The position numbers and the translations under genes are program-made. Below are positions 41,138 through 50,258 of a DNA stretch of 64,000 bases, piece by piece. Each line of letters starts with the position of its first letter. Within the stretch, counting starts at the first letter, position 1. A model generated the notes under the pieces. That model was not told the DNA's origin. It did not search any database and was given only the letters and a program-made list of their open reading frames with translations. Source of the stretch: Oscillospiraceae bacterium (GTDB taxonomy: Bacteria; Bacillota; Clostridia; Oscillospirales; Ruminococcaceae); NCBI GenBank assembly GCA_025757985.1, contig CP107210.1, forward strand, positions 1,860,001 to 1,924,000. Direction: 5' to 3'.

Positions 41138-42763
41138 TTATTGTTTTGCTTCTGCCGCCTGTGCTGCCTCGTGCGCGGCGGCCGCATCGGCGAAGTCATA
41201 GATCACATAGCGTCCATCGTTGTAGACCTCGGTGCAGCTGCCGTATTTGACCAGCTGCGCGTCATCAGCGGCGTAGTCGGTCTCGGTATCAATGAGCAGG
41301 AACGGATGCACCGGGTCGGTGGTCAGATGCTCCTTGGGCTGCAGCCAGTCGGGCACGACTAGGCTGTTCAGATTGGCGATCGTCCAGACATCCAGCTTGC
41401 CGCTTGTCAGCTCGATCATCGCATTGCCGTTCCAGAAGGTGGAATACCCCTCGGTGTAGCCATTTTCCACCAGCCAGTCGGCGGCGTTTTTCAAGCCCTT
41501 ATGCGCAAGGTAGGGGTGCTCCTGCTCCTGCCGCACCGTATTGACGGCGCAAACCGTAAAGCAGGCCGCCAGCGCAGCGGCCAAAAGCCCCCGCGCCCCG
41601 GGCAGGTGCAGATCCTCGGTCTTGATCTCCACCGCCATGACCGCAATGGCCACCGGCATGTTCATAAGCCAGAAGTAGAGATAATACTCGTGGAAGTAGG
41701 CATAGCACATGCCGCAGACCGCCAGCATGCAGACCAGCAGCAGCACCAGCAGCTTGTCGTTGAGCTGCAGCTTATCCAGCCGCAGCAGCAGCCGCACGAT
41801 GCAGAAGAACATCCAGCAACCCAGCAGCAGGCCGATACCCGCCGCAATACCGCCGAAGTGGAACACACCGGAGCCGTTCTGGTAGCCGAACTCATGGAAG
41901 AAGTCCATCAGGATGCGGTCGAGCGTAAACCAGTTTTCGTCCCGGTCCCATGTGATGAAATTGTAGGATTTGAAGTCGTACAGGCGGGACAGCACCGCAT
42001 TGCTGACGAAGTAGCCCGCCGCACTGGCCACCGCCGTCACGACAGAGGCTGCCAGCAGACGAACCTCCTTGCGGCAGCTCTGCAGAGCTCCCTTCCAGTC
42101 CGGCTTATCGCTGCCGTGCAGCGCCATGACCAGCAGCACCGCCGCTGCCAGACAAAGCGGCGCATGGAATACCATAAGCTGCTTGACGCCGTTCATGCCG
42201 GCCACCGCCGTAATAAGGCAGGCCAGCAGCCATTGCAAGGCGCAGTGCTTTTTGTCGGCAGTCAGGCTGCGCAGCACAAGCGCCAGCACCAGCATATAGA
42301 AGAAGGTATATACCAGATAGTACCCGCCATAGATAGCATAAACCAGATAATGCTGCCCGAAGGGCCAGAGCAGCGTGCCGACCATCCAGAGGCCGGGCCG
42401 CCCAAGGCCTGCGCATTTGACAAAGAACAGCATGGCTGCCGCGTAAAGCGCCAGCGCAAGGGCCATACCGAATGCGCGGGCCAGATGCCAATCATTGGGG
42501 AAAAGCAGCAGACCCAATCGGTAGAACCACTGCAGGTTGACGACCTTCAGTTCGGTCGAGTAGAACCAGTTGTGGCTGATGACCGAGCCTTCGCGGTTCA
42601 GCAGATCCGCAAGGATCATCTCGGATGCCAGATCGGAATCCACGATCCACCGGCCCGGCACAAGCTGATACCAAAGATCCGTCAGGTATGCTGCGGCCAT
42701 CCACAGCCACGGCAGGCTCTGCCACAGCTTATGCAGCACCCCGCCCTTTGTTTGTTGTTTCAT
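41138..42763 (-). CDS. polytopic membrane protein, GT-C-like
   Basis: The 541-residue protein has about eleven hydrophobic helices (about 12-430) and a soluble C-terminal domain (about 440-541). The first loop carries WIVDSDLASEMILADLLNREGS, an acidic stretch placed as in GT-C glycosyltransferases. The tail is Ala-rich and acidic. I chose ATG at 42763 with AGGAG seven bases upstream; the frame stays open 47 codons further but reads through the promoter. It starts the operon that continues with the second sugar amidotransferase. Substrate unknown. Confidence 0.78.
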   Translation of the reverse strand: MKQQTKGGVLHKLWQSLPWLWMAAAYLTDLWYQLVPGRWIVDSDLASEMILADLLNREGSVISHNWFYSTELKVVNLQWFYRLGLLLFPNDWHLARAFGMALALALYAAAMLFFVKCAGLGRPGLWMVGTLLWPFGQHYLVYAIYGGYYLVYTFFYMLVLALVLRSLTADKKHCALQWLLACLITAVAGMNGVKQLMVFHAPLCLAAAVLLVMALHGSDKPDWKGALQSCRKEVRLLAASVVTAVASAAGYFVSNAVLSRLYDFKSYNFITWDRDENWFTLDRILMDFFHEFGYQNGSGVFHFGGIAAGIGLLLGCWMFFCIVRLLLRLDKLQLNDKLLVLLLVCMLAVCGMCYAYFHEYYLYFWLMNMPVAIAVMAVEIKTEDLHLPGARGLLAAALAACFTVCAVNTVRQEQEHPYLAHKGLKNAADWLVENGYTEGYSTFWNGNAMIELTSGKLDVWTIANLNSLVVPDWLQPKEHLTTDPVHPFLLIDTETDYAADDAQLVKYGSCTEVYNDGRYVIYDFADAAAAHEAAQAAEAKQ

Positions 42764-42800
42764 GCGGTTTCTCCTAAATCGGATATGTTTAGTTAAGATA

Positions 42801-42829
42801 ACTATATCGCATTTGCAGAAAAATAGCAA
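42801..42829 (-). promoter_or_regulatory. promoter of the GT-C-like gene at 41138-42763
   Basis: On the minus strand TTGCTA (42824-42829), a 17-base spacer and TATAGT (42801-42806). The 383-base gap up to gpmI holds otherwise only repeats. Confidence 0.65.
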
Positions 42830-42846
42830 GGGCAGGCGGTGCATTT

Positions 42847-42917
42847 GTAGGGGCTGCGTGTGTAGGGCGAATGATTTCTTATGGGAAAGCTGCGGGCCGG
42901 GCATGCCCGGCCCCTAC
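42847..42917. repeat. modular palindromic repeat, core CCGGGCATGCCCGG
   Basis: It runs from GTAGGGGCTGCG to the unit ending CCCGGCCCCTAC. The sequence GGAAAGC-TGCGGGCCGGGCATG is shared with the repeat at 30934-31019. Confidence 0.7.
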
Positions 42918-42966
42918 AAACACAAAAAAGCGGCAGGCCAAACGGCCCGCCGCGGGGATGCGTTGT

Positions 42967-43145
42967 TAAGGCAACACCGCACAATTCCCGCCTGACGGCT
43001 TAAGCACCGCTCCGGCGGCTGCGGTACGGCATCTGCGTTGCCAGAATGCTCGATAATACACAAAGTATTATCTGCGCTTTTGGCTTAGCAGCTGCCGCAC
43101 CTCGCTCGCCGTATCGGCACTTAGAATTATGCGGTATTGCCTTAA
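42967..43145. repeat. MITE-like element, copy B (179 bp)
   Basis: Ends TAAGGCAACACCGCACAATT and GAATTATGCGGTATTGCCTTA are imperfect inverted repeats. It matches copy A (15395-15636) in opposite orientation but lacks about 63 internal bases. It abuts the gpmI stop codon. Confidence 0.78.
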
Positions 43146-43146
43146 A

Positions 43147-44673
43147 TTATTCCACAATAATGCTCTTGCCGGTCATCTCTGCGGGGACGGGCAGACCGAT
43201 GTAGGGCAGCATGGTGGGGGCGATGTCCGCGAGGCACCCGCCCTCGCGCAGCTTCACATCGCCTGCACCGATAACAGCGAAGGGCACGACATTGGTGGTA
43301 TGCGCGGTGAAGGGAGAACCATCGGGGTTCTTCATCTTCTCGGCGTTGCCGTGATCGGCAGTCAGGAATACGACACCGCCGGCGTTCAGCACGGCGTCGG
43401 TGACTTCGCCCACGCACTTGTCAACGGCCTCAACAGCCTTGACAGCAGCATCAAAGACGCCGGTGTGGCCGACCATGTCGCAGTTGGCGAAGTTCAGGAT
43501 GATGACATCGTACTTGCCGCTCTCGATGCGGGCCTTGCACTCGTCAGCGACCTCATAGGCGCTCATCTCGGGCTTGAGGTCGTAGGTGGCAACCTTCGGG
43601 CTGGGGATGACCTTGCGGTCCTCGCCCTCGCAGGGCTGCTCGATGCCGCCGTTGAAGAAGAAGGTCACATGGGCATACTTCTCGGTCTCGGCGATGCGCA
43701 GCTGGGTCTTGCCGTGGGTGGCCAGATACTCGCCCAGCGTGTTCTTCAGCTCGACCGGCGGGTAAGCGACCTCACAGTTGGGCATGGTGGCGTCATACTC
43801 TGCCATGCAGACATAGTGGACCTGCTTGCGGCCGCCGCGGCGCTCAAAGCCGGTGAAGGCGTCGTCGCAGAAGATGCGGGTCATCTGACGGGCACGATCC
43901 GGGCGGAAGTTCATGAAGATGACGGTGTCGCCGTCCTCAACGCGGCCGCCCTCGCAGGTGACAACGGGGATGACAAACTCATCGGTCACATCGGCGGCGT
44001 AGCTGGCCTCGATGGCCTCGGCAGCGTTGGCGGCGTGGTTGCCCTCGCCGTAGACGAAGGCAGCGTAGGCTTTTTCCTCGCGGTCCCAGTTGTTGTCGCG
44101 GTCCATGGCGTAATAACGGCCGGAGACACTGGCGATCTTGCCGATGCCCAGCTCGTCCAGCTTGGCCTGCAGGTCAGCCAGGAATCCCTTGCCGCTGTGC
44201 GGGTCGGTGTCACGGCCGTCCATGATGCAGTGCAGGTAGACGTCCTTCGCCCCCATGTGCTTAGCCATCTCCAGCACGCCGAACCAGTGGTCGGCATGGC
44301 TGTGGACGCCGCCGGTGCCGACCAGACCCATCAGATGAATGGCCTTGCCCGCGTCGATGGCTGCCTTCATGTTCTTGACGAGGACGGGGTTCTTGAACAT
44401 CTCGCCGTCCTTGATGGACTTGGTGATGAGGGTCAGCTGCTGGTAAACGATGCGGCCTGCGCCCATGTTGGTGTGGCCGACCTCAGAGTTGCCCATCTGG
44501 CCATCGGGCAGGCCGACAGCCATGCCGGAGGCCTCGATGGTGGTCATGGGGTAATTGGCAAAGATCTTGTCCAGATTCGGTTTGTTGGCGGCGGCCACGG
44601 CGTTGCCGTAGGTCTCGTCCGGTGTCCAGCCGAAGCCGTCCATGATGCAGAGCATAACAGGTTTTTTAGACAT
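43147..44673 (-). CDS. gpmI: 2,3-bisphosphoglycerate-independent phosphoglycerate mutase
   Basis: GpmI interconverts 3- and 2-phosphoglycerate with two Mn ions. The phospho-acceptor is Ser63 in GNSEVGH, Asp12 lies in CIMDGFGW, and the metal-binding LTADHGNAE occurs near 440. At 508 residues it has the usual length of the alkaline-phosphatase-like enzyme. ATG at 44673 has AAGGAG ten bases upstream. It follows tpiA and pgk; each gap has a palindromic repeat, so the three genes are adjacent but may be transcribed separately. Confidence 0.98.
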   Translation of the reverse strand: MSKKPVMLCIMDGFGWTPDETYGNAVAAANKPNLDKIFANYPMTTIEASGMAVGLPDGQMGNSEVGHTNMGAGRIVYQQLTLITKSIKDGEMFKNPVLVKNMKAAIDAGKAIHLMGLVGTGGVHSHADHWFGVLEMAKHMGAKDVYLHCIMDGRDTDPHSGKGFLADLQAKLDELGIGKIASVSGRYYAMDRDNNWDREEKAYAAFVYGEGNHAANAAEAIEASYAADVTDEFVIPVVTCEGGRVEDGDTVIFMNFRPDRARQMTRIFCDDAFTGFERRGGRKQVHYVCMAEYDATMPNCEVAYPPVELKNTLGEYLATHGKTQLRIAETEKYAHVTFFFNGGIEQPCEGEDRKVIPSPKVATYDLKPEMSAYEVADECKARIESGKYDVIILNFANCDMVGHTGVFDAAVKAVEAVDKCVGEVTDAVLNAGGVVFLTADHGNAEKMKNPDGSPFTAHTTNVVPFAVIGAGDVKLREGGCLADIAPTMLPYIGLPVPAEMTGKSIIVE

Positions 44674-44699
44674 AGAATTGAAACTCCTTGTGTGGTTTA

Positions 44700-44840
44700 A
44701 AGCCTTCCCCTCTGGGGGAAGGTGGCCGCAGGCCGGATGAGGGGCGAGCGTACCTTGCCGAGCCGTAAGCGGGAGATAGTGGCAAGGTCGCCCCTCATCA
44801 GTCGCCTTCGGTGACAGCTTCCCCCAAAGGGGGAAGCCTT
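44700..44840. repeat. palindromic intergenic repeat (CCGGATGAGGGG family)
   Basis: AAGCCTTCCCC...GGGGGAAGG and AGCTTCCCCCAAAGGGGGAAGCC arms flank GGCCGGATGAGGGGC...GCCCCTCATCAGTCGCC. It lies between tpiA and gpmI. Confidence 0.85.
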
Positions 44841-44852
44841 TTTGTGGGGGAT

Positions 44853-45623
<771 letters not shown>

Positions 45624-45646
45624 GATAAATTTACTCCTTCCATAAT

Positions 45647-45848
45647 AAGCCTTCCCCCGCGGGGGAAGGTGGCGCGAAGCGCCGGATGAGGGGCGGGTGT
45701 GCGGATATGACCCGTCAACGGGATAATATGGCAAACTCGACCCTCATCAGTCGCCTGCGGCGACAGCTTCAGCCTCCGCGCTAAGAGCCGCCTCCGGCGG
45801 TTGCGCTCCGACACGCGCCTGCGGGCGCAGCCCCTCAGGGGGAAGCCT
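45647..45848. repeat. palindromic intergenic repeat with extra nested hairpin
   Basis: The usual arms AAGCCTTCCCCC...GGGGGAAGG and CCGGATGAGGGGC...CCCTCATCAGTCGCC are present. The closing arm holds an extra stretch (about 45770-45825) with GAGCCGCC-TCC-GGCGGTTGCGCTCCG, whose reverse complement also occurs inside MITE copy A near 15539-15580. Confidence 0.8.
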
Positions 45849-45853
45849 TTTTA

Positions 45854-45887
45854 CAAAAAGAGCGCGGCGGCTTGGCCGCCGCGCTCT
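45854..45887 (-). terminator. rho-independent terminator of pgk
   Basis: AGAGCGCGGCGG (45859-45870) and CCGCCGCGCTCT (45876-45887) form a perfect 12-base stem with loop CTTGG. TTTTTG follows on the minus strand. Confidence 0.9.
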
Positions 45888-45903
45888 GCGGGTTTCTTAA
45901 AAA

Positions 45904-47112
45904 TCAAGCCTTCTGGATGACGGCAATGCCGGGCAGTTCCTTGCCCTCGAGGTACTCGAGAGAAGCGCCGCCGCCGGTGGAGATGTGGGTCATCTTGTCG
46001 CCCAGACCCATCTGCTGGACAGCAGCTGCGGAGTCGCCGCCGCCGATGACGGTGGTGGCATCGCTCTCTGCCATGGCCTTGGCAACAGCCAGAGTGCCGG
46101 CAGCGAGGGTCGGGTTCTCAAACACGCCCATGGGGCCGTTCCAGACAACGGTCTTGCTGGCCTTGACGGCGTCAGCAAACAGCTTCATGGTCTCGGGGCC
46201 GATGTCGCAGCCTTCCATGTCAGCCGGGATAGCGGTGACAGGGACGATCACAGTCTCGATGGGGGCATCAATGGGATCGGGGAAGTCCTTGATGCAGGCA
46301 GCGTCAACAGGCAGCAGCAGCTTGACGCCCTTCTCCTGTGCCTTGGCCATCATCTCCTTGCAGTAATCCAGCTTGGAGTCATCGCACAGGCTCTTGCCGA
46401 TCTCATAGCCCTGTGCCTTCAGGAAGGTGTAGGCCATGCCGCCGCCGATGATCAGGGTATCGACCTTCTCGAGCAGGTTGGAGATAACATTCAGCTTGTC
46501 AGCGACCTTGGCGCCGCCCAGAATGGCGGTGAAGGGGCGCTCGGGATCGTTCACGGCGTTGCCGAGGTACTTGATCTCCTTCTCCATCAGGTAGCCGACA
46601 GCGGTATCCTTGACATAGTCGGTCACACCGGCGGTGGAGCAGTGGGCACGGTGGCAGGAGCCGAAGGCGTCATCGACATAAGCGTCGGCCAGGCTGGCCA
46701 GCTCCTCGCTGAACTCAGGCAGGTTCTTGGTCTCCTCCTTGCGGAAGCGGGTGTTCTGCAGCAGAACGACATCGCCGTTGTTCATGGTGGCAACGGCAGC
46801 CTTGGCATTCTCGCCGACAACATTGTCATCATCGGCAAAAACAACGGGCTGGCCCAGCTTCTCGCTCAGGCGCACAGCAACGGGGGCCAGGCTGAACTTG
46901 GCCTCGGGGCCGTTCTTCGGCTTGCCCAGATGGCTGCACAGGATGACCTTAGCGCCGTCGTTGATCAGCTTCTTGATCGTCGGCAGTGCGGCATTGATGC
47001 GGTTATCGTTGGTGATAACGCCGTCCTTCATCGGGACGTTGAAGTCGCAGCGAACCAGTACGCGCTTACCGGCGTAGTTCTCATCGTCAATGGTCTTTTT
47101 ACCCAAACCCAT
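45904..47112 (-). CDS. pgk: phosphoglycerate kinase
   Basis: Pgk transfers phosphate from 1,3-bisphosphoglycerate to ADP. The family start VLVRCDFNVPMKDG (about 18-31) and substrate-site LCSHLGKPKNG (about 57-67) are present. The hinge region is followed by WNGPMGVFENP, and the nucleotide loop GGGDSAAAV lies near 360. At 402 residues it is normal. ATG at 47112 has GAGGAG eight bases upstream, a promoter lies at 47182-47210 and a terminator follows, so pgk can be a single-gene unit. Confidence 0.98.
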   Translation of the reverse strand: MGLGKKTIDDENYAGKRVLVRCDFNVPMKDGVITNDNRINAALPTIKKLINDGAKVILCSHLGKPKNGPEAKFSLAPVAVRLSEKLGQPVVFADDDNVVGENAKAAVATMNNGDVVLLQNTRFRKEETKNLPEFSEELASLADAYVDDAFGSCHRAHCSTAGVTDYVKDTAVGYLMEKEIKYLGNAVNDPERPFTAILGGAKVADKLNVISNLLEKVDTLIIGGGMAYTFLKAQGYEIGKSLCDDSKLDYCKEMMAKAQEKGVKLLLPVDAACIKDFPDPIDAPIETVIVPVTAIPADMEGCDIGPETMKLFADAVKASKTVVWNGPMGVFENPTLAAGTLAVAKAMAESDATTVIGGGDSAAAVQQMGLGDKMTHISTGGGASLEYLEGKELPGIAVIQKA

Positions 47113-47181
47113 AGTAAAAGCTCCTCTCGGTATGTTTCACATTTTTGGCAGGGCGCACCGCGCCCCAAGGGGTTTATCCTT

Positions 47182-47210
47182 ATTATACGCATAAAACCGA
47201 AAATGCGCAA
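47182..47210 (-). promoter_or_regulatory. promoter of pgk
   Basis: On the minus strand TTGCGC (47205-47210), a 17-base spacer and TATAAT (47182-47187), about 70 bases before the pgk start. Confidence 0.78.
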
Positions 47211-47273
47211 GTGTTTTTGATATATTTTTAACCGCCTTGCCGCAGCAGGGGTGTAAAATTTCTGTGTACGGCA

Positions 47274-47663
47274 CTATTCCTGCCGAAAAGCACGGTAGGT
47301 ATCGGCTGCCCTCTGCCGCTGGGCCGCGGCCTCACCCTCGTCTATAAAGGCCACAAGCGTCTTTTCCGCAGCGGCAAAGGCCCCGCCCTCACAGATGCCG
47401 GGCAGGGCGTACAGGTCCTGCAGCGCCGCCCAGTACAGCCACAGCTCCATCAGCTCAATGACCTCGGCGTAGTCCAGACCGTAGACAAATTTTTCGTCAC
47501 AGCACAGTGCATACCGCCGCTGCATGGAACGGCAGTGGCGGGCGGAGCGCTCCCAACGGCCCTGCTGCACAAAGGTCTGCAGGTGATTTTCAGCCTCGCG
47601 GCTGTGTTCTGTTTCGGTTTTCAAACAGAGTCCCCCCCCCCCGGAATATTTTTCCAATGTCAA
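47274..47663 (-). CDS. small hypothetical protein with poly-glycine tract near its start
   Basis: The 129-residue frame has no recognised family. It is rich in Ala, Glu and Arg and probably helical, with the block DYAEVIELMELWLYWAALQDLYALPGICEGGAF in the middle. Only a TTG start (47663) is available upstream of the G tract; another TTG lies just after it (near 47623). An 11-base G run (47632-47642) encodes four glycines after residue 7, so length changes would shift the frame. I cannot assign a function. Confidence 0.5.
   Translation of the reverse strand: MTLEKYSGGGGLCLKTETEHSREAENHLQTFVQQGRWERSARHCRSMQRRYALCCDEKFVYGLDYAEVIELMELWLYWAALQDLYALPGICEGGAFAAAEKTLVAFIDEGEAAAQRQRAADTYRAFRQE
47632..47642. 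repeat. C11 homopolymer tract
   Basis: Eleven C in a row on the plus strand (G on the coding strand of 47274-47663). The only other comparable run in the window is the C9 tract at 36667-36675. Confidence 0.9.
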
Positions 47664-47770
47664 GACGCAATTTTGTTGGCAATTTTTATCCTTAAAGAAT
47701 CAATGTTATTTTACCACATTTTTTGCAATCGCACAAGACCCGGCCCCAAACAAAATCCGCCGCATGAACA

Positions 47771-47799
47771 TTGCGTTCCGCAGCGGAATCCGCTATAAT
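47771..47799 (+). promoter_or_regulatory. promoter of the YihY/BrkB gene
   Basis: TTGCGT (47771-47776), a 17-base spacer and TATAAT (47794-47799), about 45 bases before the ATG. Confidence 0.78.
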
Positions 47800-47843
47800 G
47801 AACTATATATCGAAAGACCGCCCGCACAGACAAGGAGCCTGCC

Positions 47844-48722
47844 ATGAAGCCGAAGCTGACCCGTTGGACAAACACCGCCCTGGCCGTGCTGCGCCGCTAT
47901 CTGGCACTGGATATGACGGTCTACGCCGGGTCGGCCACGCTGTTTTTGCTCACAGCATCCTTTCCGCTTTTGATGTGGGTGCTGCTGCTTGTCAATTTGA
48001 TCCCCGCCTTTTCAGTGGAGGGTGTAGCCGAGCTGCTGGCGGATTTTCTGCCCCCGATCCCCGAGATTCAGGCCGCCGCCGTGCAGCTTTTGCAGAGCCT
48101 GAGCGGCCAGTCGGCCCAGTTTGTGGCCTCGCTGGCCGTGCTGACCACCATCGTCTCGGCGTCCGGCGGTGTGAGCGCGCTGCAGGTGGGGCTGCAGCGG
48201 CTGACGCCCGGCTCTCGCCGCACCTTTCTGAACCGGCTGCTCGCCATCGGGTACACCTTTGTGTTTGAGCTTTTGCTGCTCGTCATGCTGGCCCTGCAGG
48301 GCATACGGTCGCTGTTTGCGCATTTTGCCGATACGCTGCCGTTTTTCCGGCATTATGCAGCGGTGGTGCATCATCTGCAGCGGGTGGCCGACATCGGCCG
48401 ATTCGTGACGATCCCGCTGCTTTTTGTGCTGCTGCTGCTGATCTACACCTATGTGCCGGGCGGGCGGCGCACGCTGCGCAGCCAGCTGCCGGGCACGATC
48501 TTTGCCACGGCCGGGTGGCTGATCTTTTCGCGGGTATTTTCCTTTTACATCGCGCATTTCTGGCGGCGGTCGTATATCTACGGTTCCCTGACGGCGGTGA
48601 TCCTGCTGATCCTGTGGCTGTATGTGATCATCAATCTGCTGTTTATCGGGGCAGGGCTGAATGCGGAGCTGCTACCCAAAGGCTTCTCCCCCAAGGGAGA
48701 AGCTGTCCGCAAAGCGGACTGA
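47844..48722 (+). CDS. YihY/virulence factor BrkB family membrane protein
   Basis: The 292-residue protein has six hydrophobic helices, with YAGSATLFLLTASFPLLMWVLLLVN near the start and the conserved PGTIFATAGWLIFSRVFSFYI...YGSLTAVILLILWLYVIINLLFIGAGLNAEL at the end. Early reports of RNase BN activity for the family are disputed and its role is unknown. ATG at 47844 has AAGGAG six bases upstream. The last 14 or so codons (PKGFSPKGEAVRKAD) come from the palindromic repeat that begins at 48679. Confidence 0.93.
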   Translation: MKPKLTRWTNTALAVLRRYLALDMTVYAGSATLFLLTASFPLLMWVLLLVNLIPAFSVEGVAELLADFLPPIPEIQAAAVQLLQSLSGQSAQFVASLAVLTTIVSASGGVSALQVGLQRLTPGSRRTFLNRLLAIGYTFVFELLLLVMLALQGIRSLFAHFADTLPFFRHYAAVVHHLQRVADIGRFVTIPLLFVLLLLIYTYVPGGRRTLRSQLPGTIFATAGWLIFSRVFSFYIAHFWRRSYIYGSLTAVILLILWLYVIINLLFIGAGLNAELLPKGFSPKGEAVRKAD

Positions 48723-48816
48723 TGAGGGGCGGACTTTCCGCGGCAGCCCATTCCCGGGCAATCATGGAAACGCCGCCCCTCATCCGTCTGCAGTCGGGGG
48801 CCGCAGACACCTTCCC
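48679..48816. repeat. palindromic intergenic repeat overlapping a gene end
   Basis: AAGGCTTCTCCC...GGGAGAAGC, GACTGATGAGGGGC and GCCCCTCATCCGTC arms are in the orientation opposite to most other copies. Its left part encodes the C-terminus and stop codon of the BrkB-family gene. Confidence 0.82.
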
Positions 48817-48820
48817 AAAC

Positions 48821-48858
48821 AAAAGCGCGCCGTCCCTCACCCGGGACGGCGCGTTTTA
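48821..48858 (-). terminator. rho-independent terminator of the KdgK-like gene (possibly two-way)
   Basis: CGCGCCGTCCC (48826-48836) and GGGACGGCGCG (48843-48853) form an 11-base stem. TTTTGTTT follows on the minus strand and TTTTATA on the plus strand, so it may serve both converging genes. Confidence 0.85.
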
Positions 48859-48866
48859 TATACGGT

Positions 48867-49955
48867 TTACCGCTTGATATCGTAGTTCATATTCATCAGG
48901 TTGCGGATGCTGTCCACATCGTCGGTGATGTTCGCATCGCCGTGGATGGTGTGCTTGATGGCACTGGACGCCACTGCAAAGTTGACCATATCCATCGGCT
49001 TGTAATCGTGCATCATGGCGTAGATCAGGCCGCTGGCAAAGGCATCACCGCCGCCCACGCGGTCGAGGATGTTGAAGGTGAAAAGCTTGGACTCAAAGGT
49101 ATGTCCCTCATACCAGAGGAAGGCCTTGAGGCTGTTTTCACTGCCGGAATGGGCGTAGCGCACATGGCGGGCAATGCACTTGATGTTGGGGTAACGGTCG
49201 ATAAAATGCTGGAAGATCTCATCCTGCTGCTCATAGCTGGGCTGCAGGGGGACGCCGTCCTTCCAGTCGCCCTTGGCGTGGTTCTCGTCATCCTTCCACA
49301 GGTGGTACGGCTCAATGCCGAACAGCACATCCACATAGGGCAGGCACTGGGTGCAATAGTCGCGGGCCTCCTCCCATGACCAGAGGGTGGAGCGGAAATT
49401 GCCGTCAAAGCTGACGGTCAGGCCCTTCTCCTTGGCGGTCTTGAGGCAGCGCAGGATAAAGTCGGCGCAGTTGCGGTTTAGCGCCGGGGTAATGCCGGAC
49501 AGGTGCAGCCAGTCAAAGCCATCAAACAGCGCATCAAGATCGACCTTGCTCAGGTCGTACTCGGTCAGGGCGCTGTGCATACGGTCATAGATGACCTTGC
49601 TGGGGCGGATGCCGTAGCCGGTCTCAAGATAATAGGTGCCTAGACGATGGCTGGGGGTCTCCTCCTTGGTGGAGAGGATCATCGGCGTGCAGTGTACATC
49701 GTTGCAGCGCAGCCAGCGCACGGCGCTTTTGCCCAGCGAGTTGTTGGGCACCACGCTGAAGAAGGTGGAATCCACCCCAAGGTTGGCCAGTGCCAGCGCA
49801 ATATTGGCCTCGCTGCCGCCGTAGCTGGCCTCAAAGGTGGAGGTCATGCGGATCTTTTCATAGTTCGGCGGGGTCAGTCGCAGCATCACCTCGCCGATGG
49901 TGATGAATTTCTGCGGGCTGTTGTTGCCCATCAGGATCGGATTGCTGTGCTCCAT
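48867..49955 (-). CDS. PfkB family sugar kinase, KdgK-like
   Basis: The ribokinase-like fold shows the N-terminal FITIGEVMLRLTPP, the glycine motif YGGSEANIALALANLG (about 45-60), SFDGNFRSTLW in the middle and the catalytic GGGDAFASGLIYAM near 308-321 with its Asp base. The pattern is closest to 2-keto-3-deoxygluconate kinases, which act in uronate breakdown. At 362 residues it is slightly long. ATG at 49955 has AGGAGG upstream and a promoter lies at 49995-50023. No other uronate gene is nearby, so the substrate is uncertain. Confidence 0.87.
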   Translation of the reverse strand: MEHSNPILMGNNSPQKFITIGEVMLRLTPPNYEKIRMTSTFEASYGGSEANIALALANLGVDSTFFSVVPNNSLGKSAVRWLRCNDVHCTPMILSTKEETPSHRLGTYYLETGYGIRPSKVIYDRMHSALTEYDLSKVDLDALFDGFDWLHLSGITPALNRNCADFILRCLKTAKEKGLTVSFDGNFRSTLWSWEEARDYCTQCLPYVDVLFGIEPYHLWKDDENHAKGDWKDGVPLQPSYEQQDEIFQHFIDRYPNIKCIARHVRYAHSGSENSLKAFLWYEGHTFESKLFTFNILDRVGGGDAFASGLIYAMMHDYKPMDMVNFAVASSAIKHTIHGDANITDDVDSIRNLMNMNYDIKR

Positions 49956-49994
49956 TTGGAAGTCCTCCTGTTTTTGCCGTAATTCGTTAGCTTA

Positions 49995-50023
49995 AGTGTA
50001 CCGCATCGCGCGGCGAATTGCAA
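49995..50023 (-). promoter_or_regulatory. promoter of the KdgK-like gene
   Basis: On the minus strand TTGCAA (50018-50023), a 17-base spacer and TACACT (49995-50000). Confidence 0.65.
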
Positions 50024-50093
50024 GGCAAAAAGCGCAAAATCCGTGCGGTTAGTTTTTTAACAAGAGGGAAGGCCGGTTGTAATGGGAAGGCAG

Positions 50094-50230
50094 AAAAGCC
50101 CCTCCGGCCTCGCAAGCTCGGCCAGCTCCCCACATTGTGGGGAGCCTTTTGCGCGGGCACAGCCCGCGTGAAAAGCCTCCTCGCTCTGCGGGGAGGTGGC
50201 CGAGCGTCAGCGAAGGCCGGAGGGGCTTTA
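50094..50230. repeat. palindromic repeat (GCCCCTCCGGCC variant)
   Basis: AAAGCCCCTCCGGCC at the left and GGCCGGAGGGGCTTT at the right are outer inverted arms. Inside are CAGCTCCCCACATTGTGGGGAG and CCTCCTCGCTCTGCGGGGAGG hairpins. It resembles the CCGGATGAGGGG family in layout but not in exact sequence, and may act as a terminator for trkA. Confidence 0.7.
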
Positions 50231-50258
50231 GCCATTGGCGGGCGCGCTGAGCCGCGCC

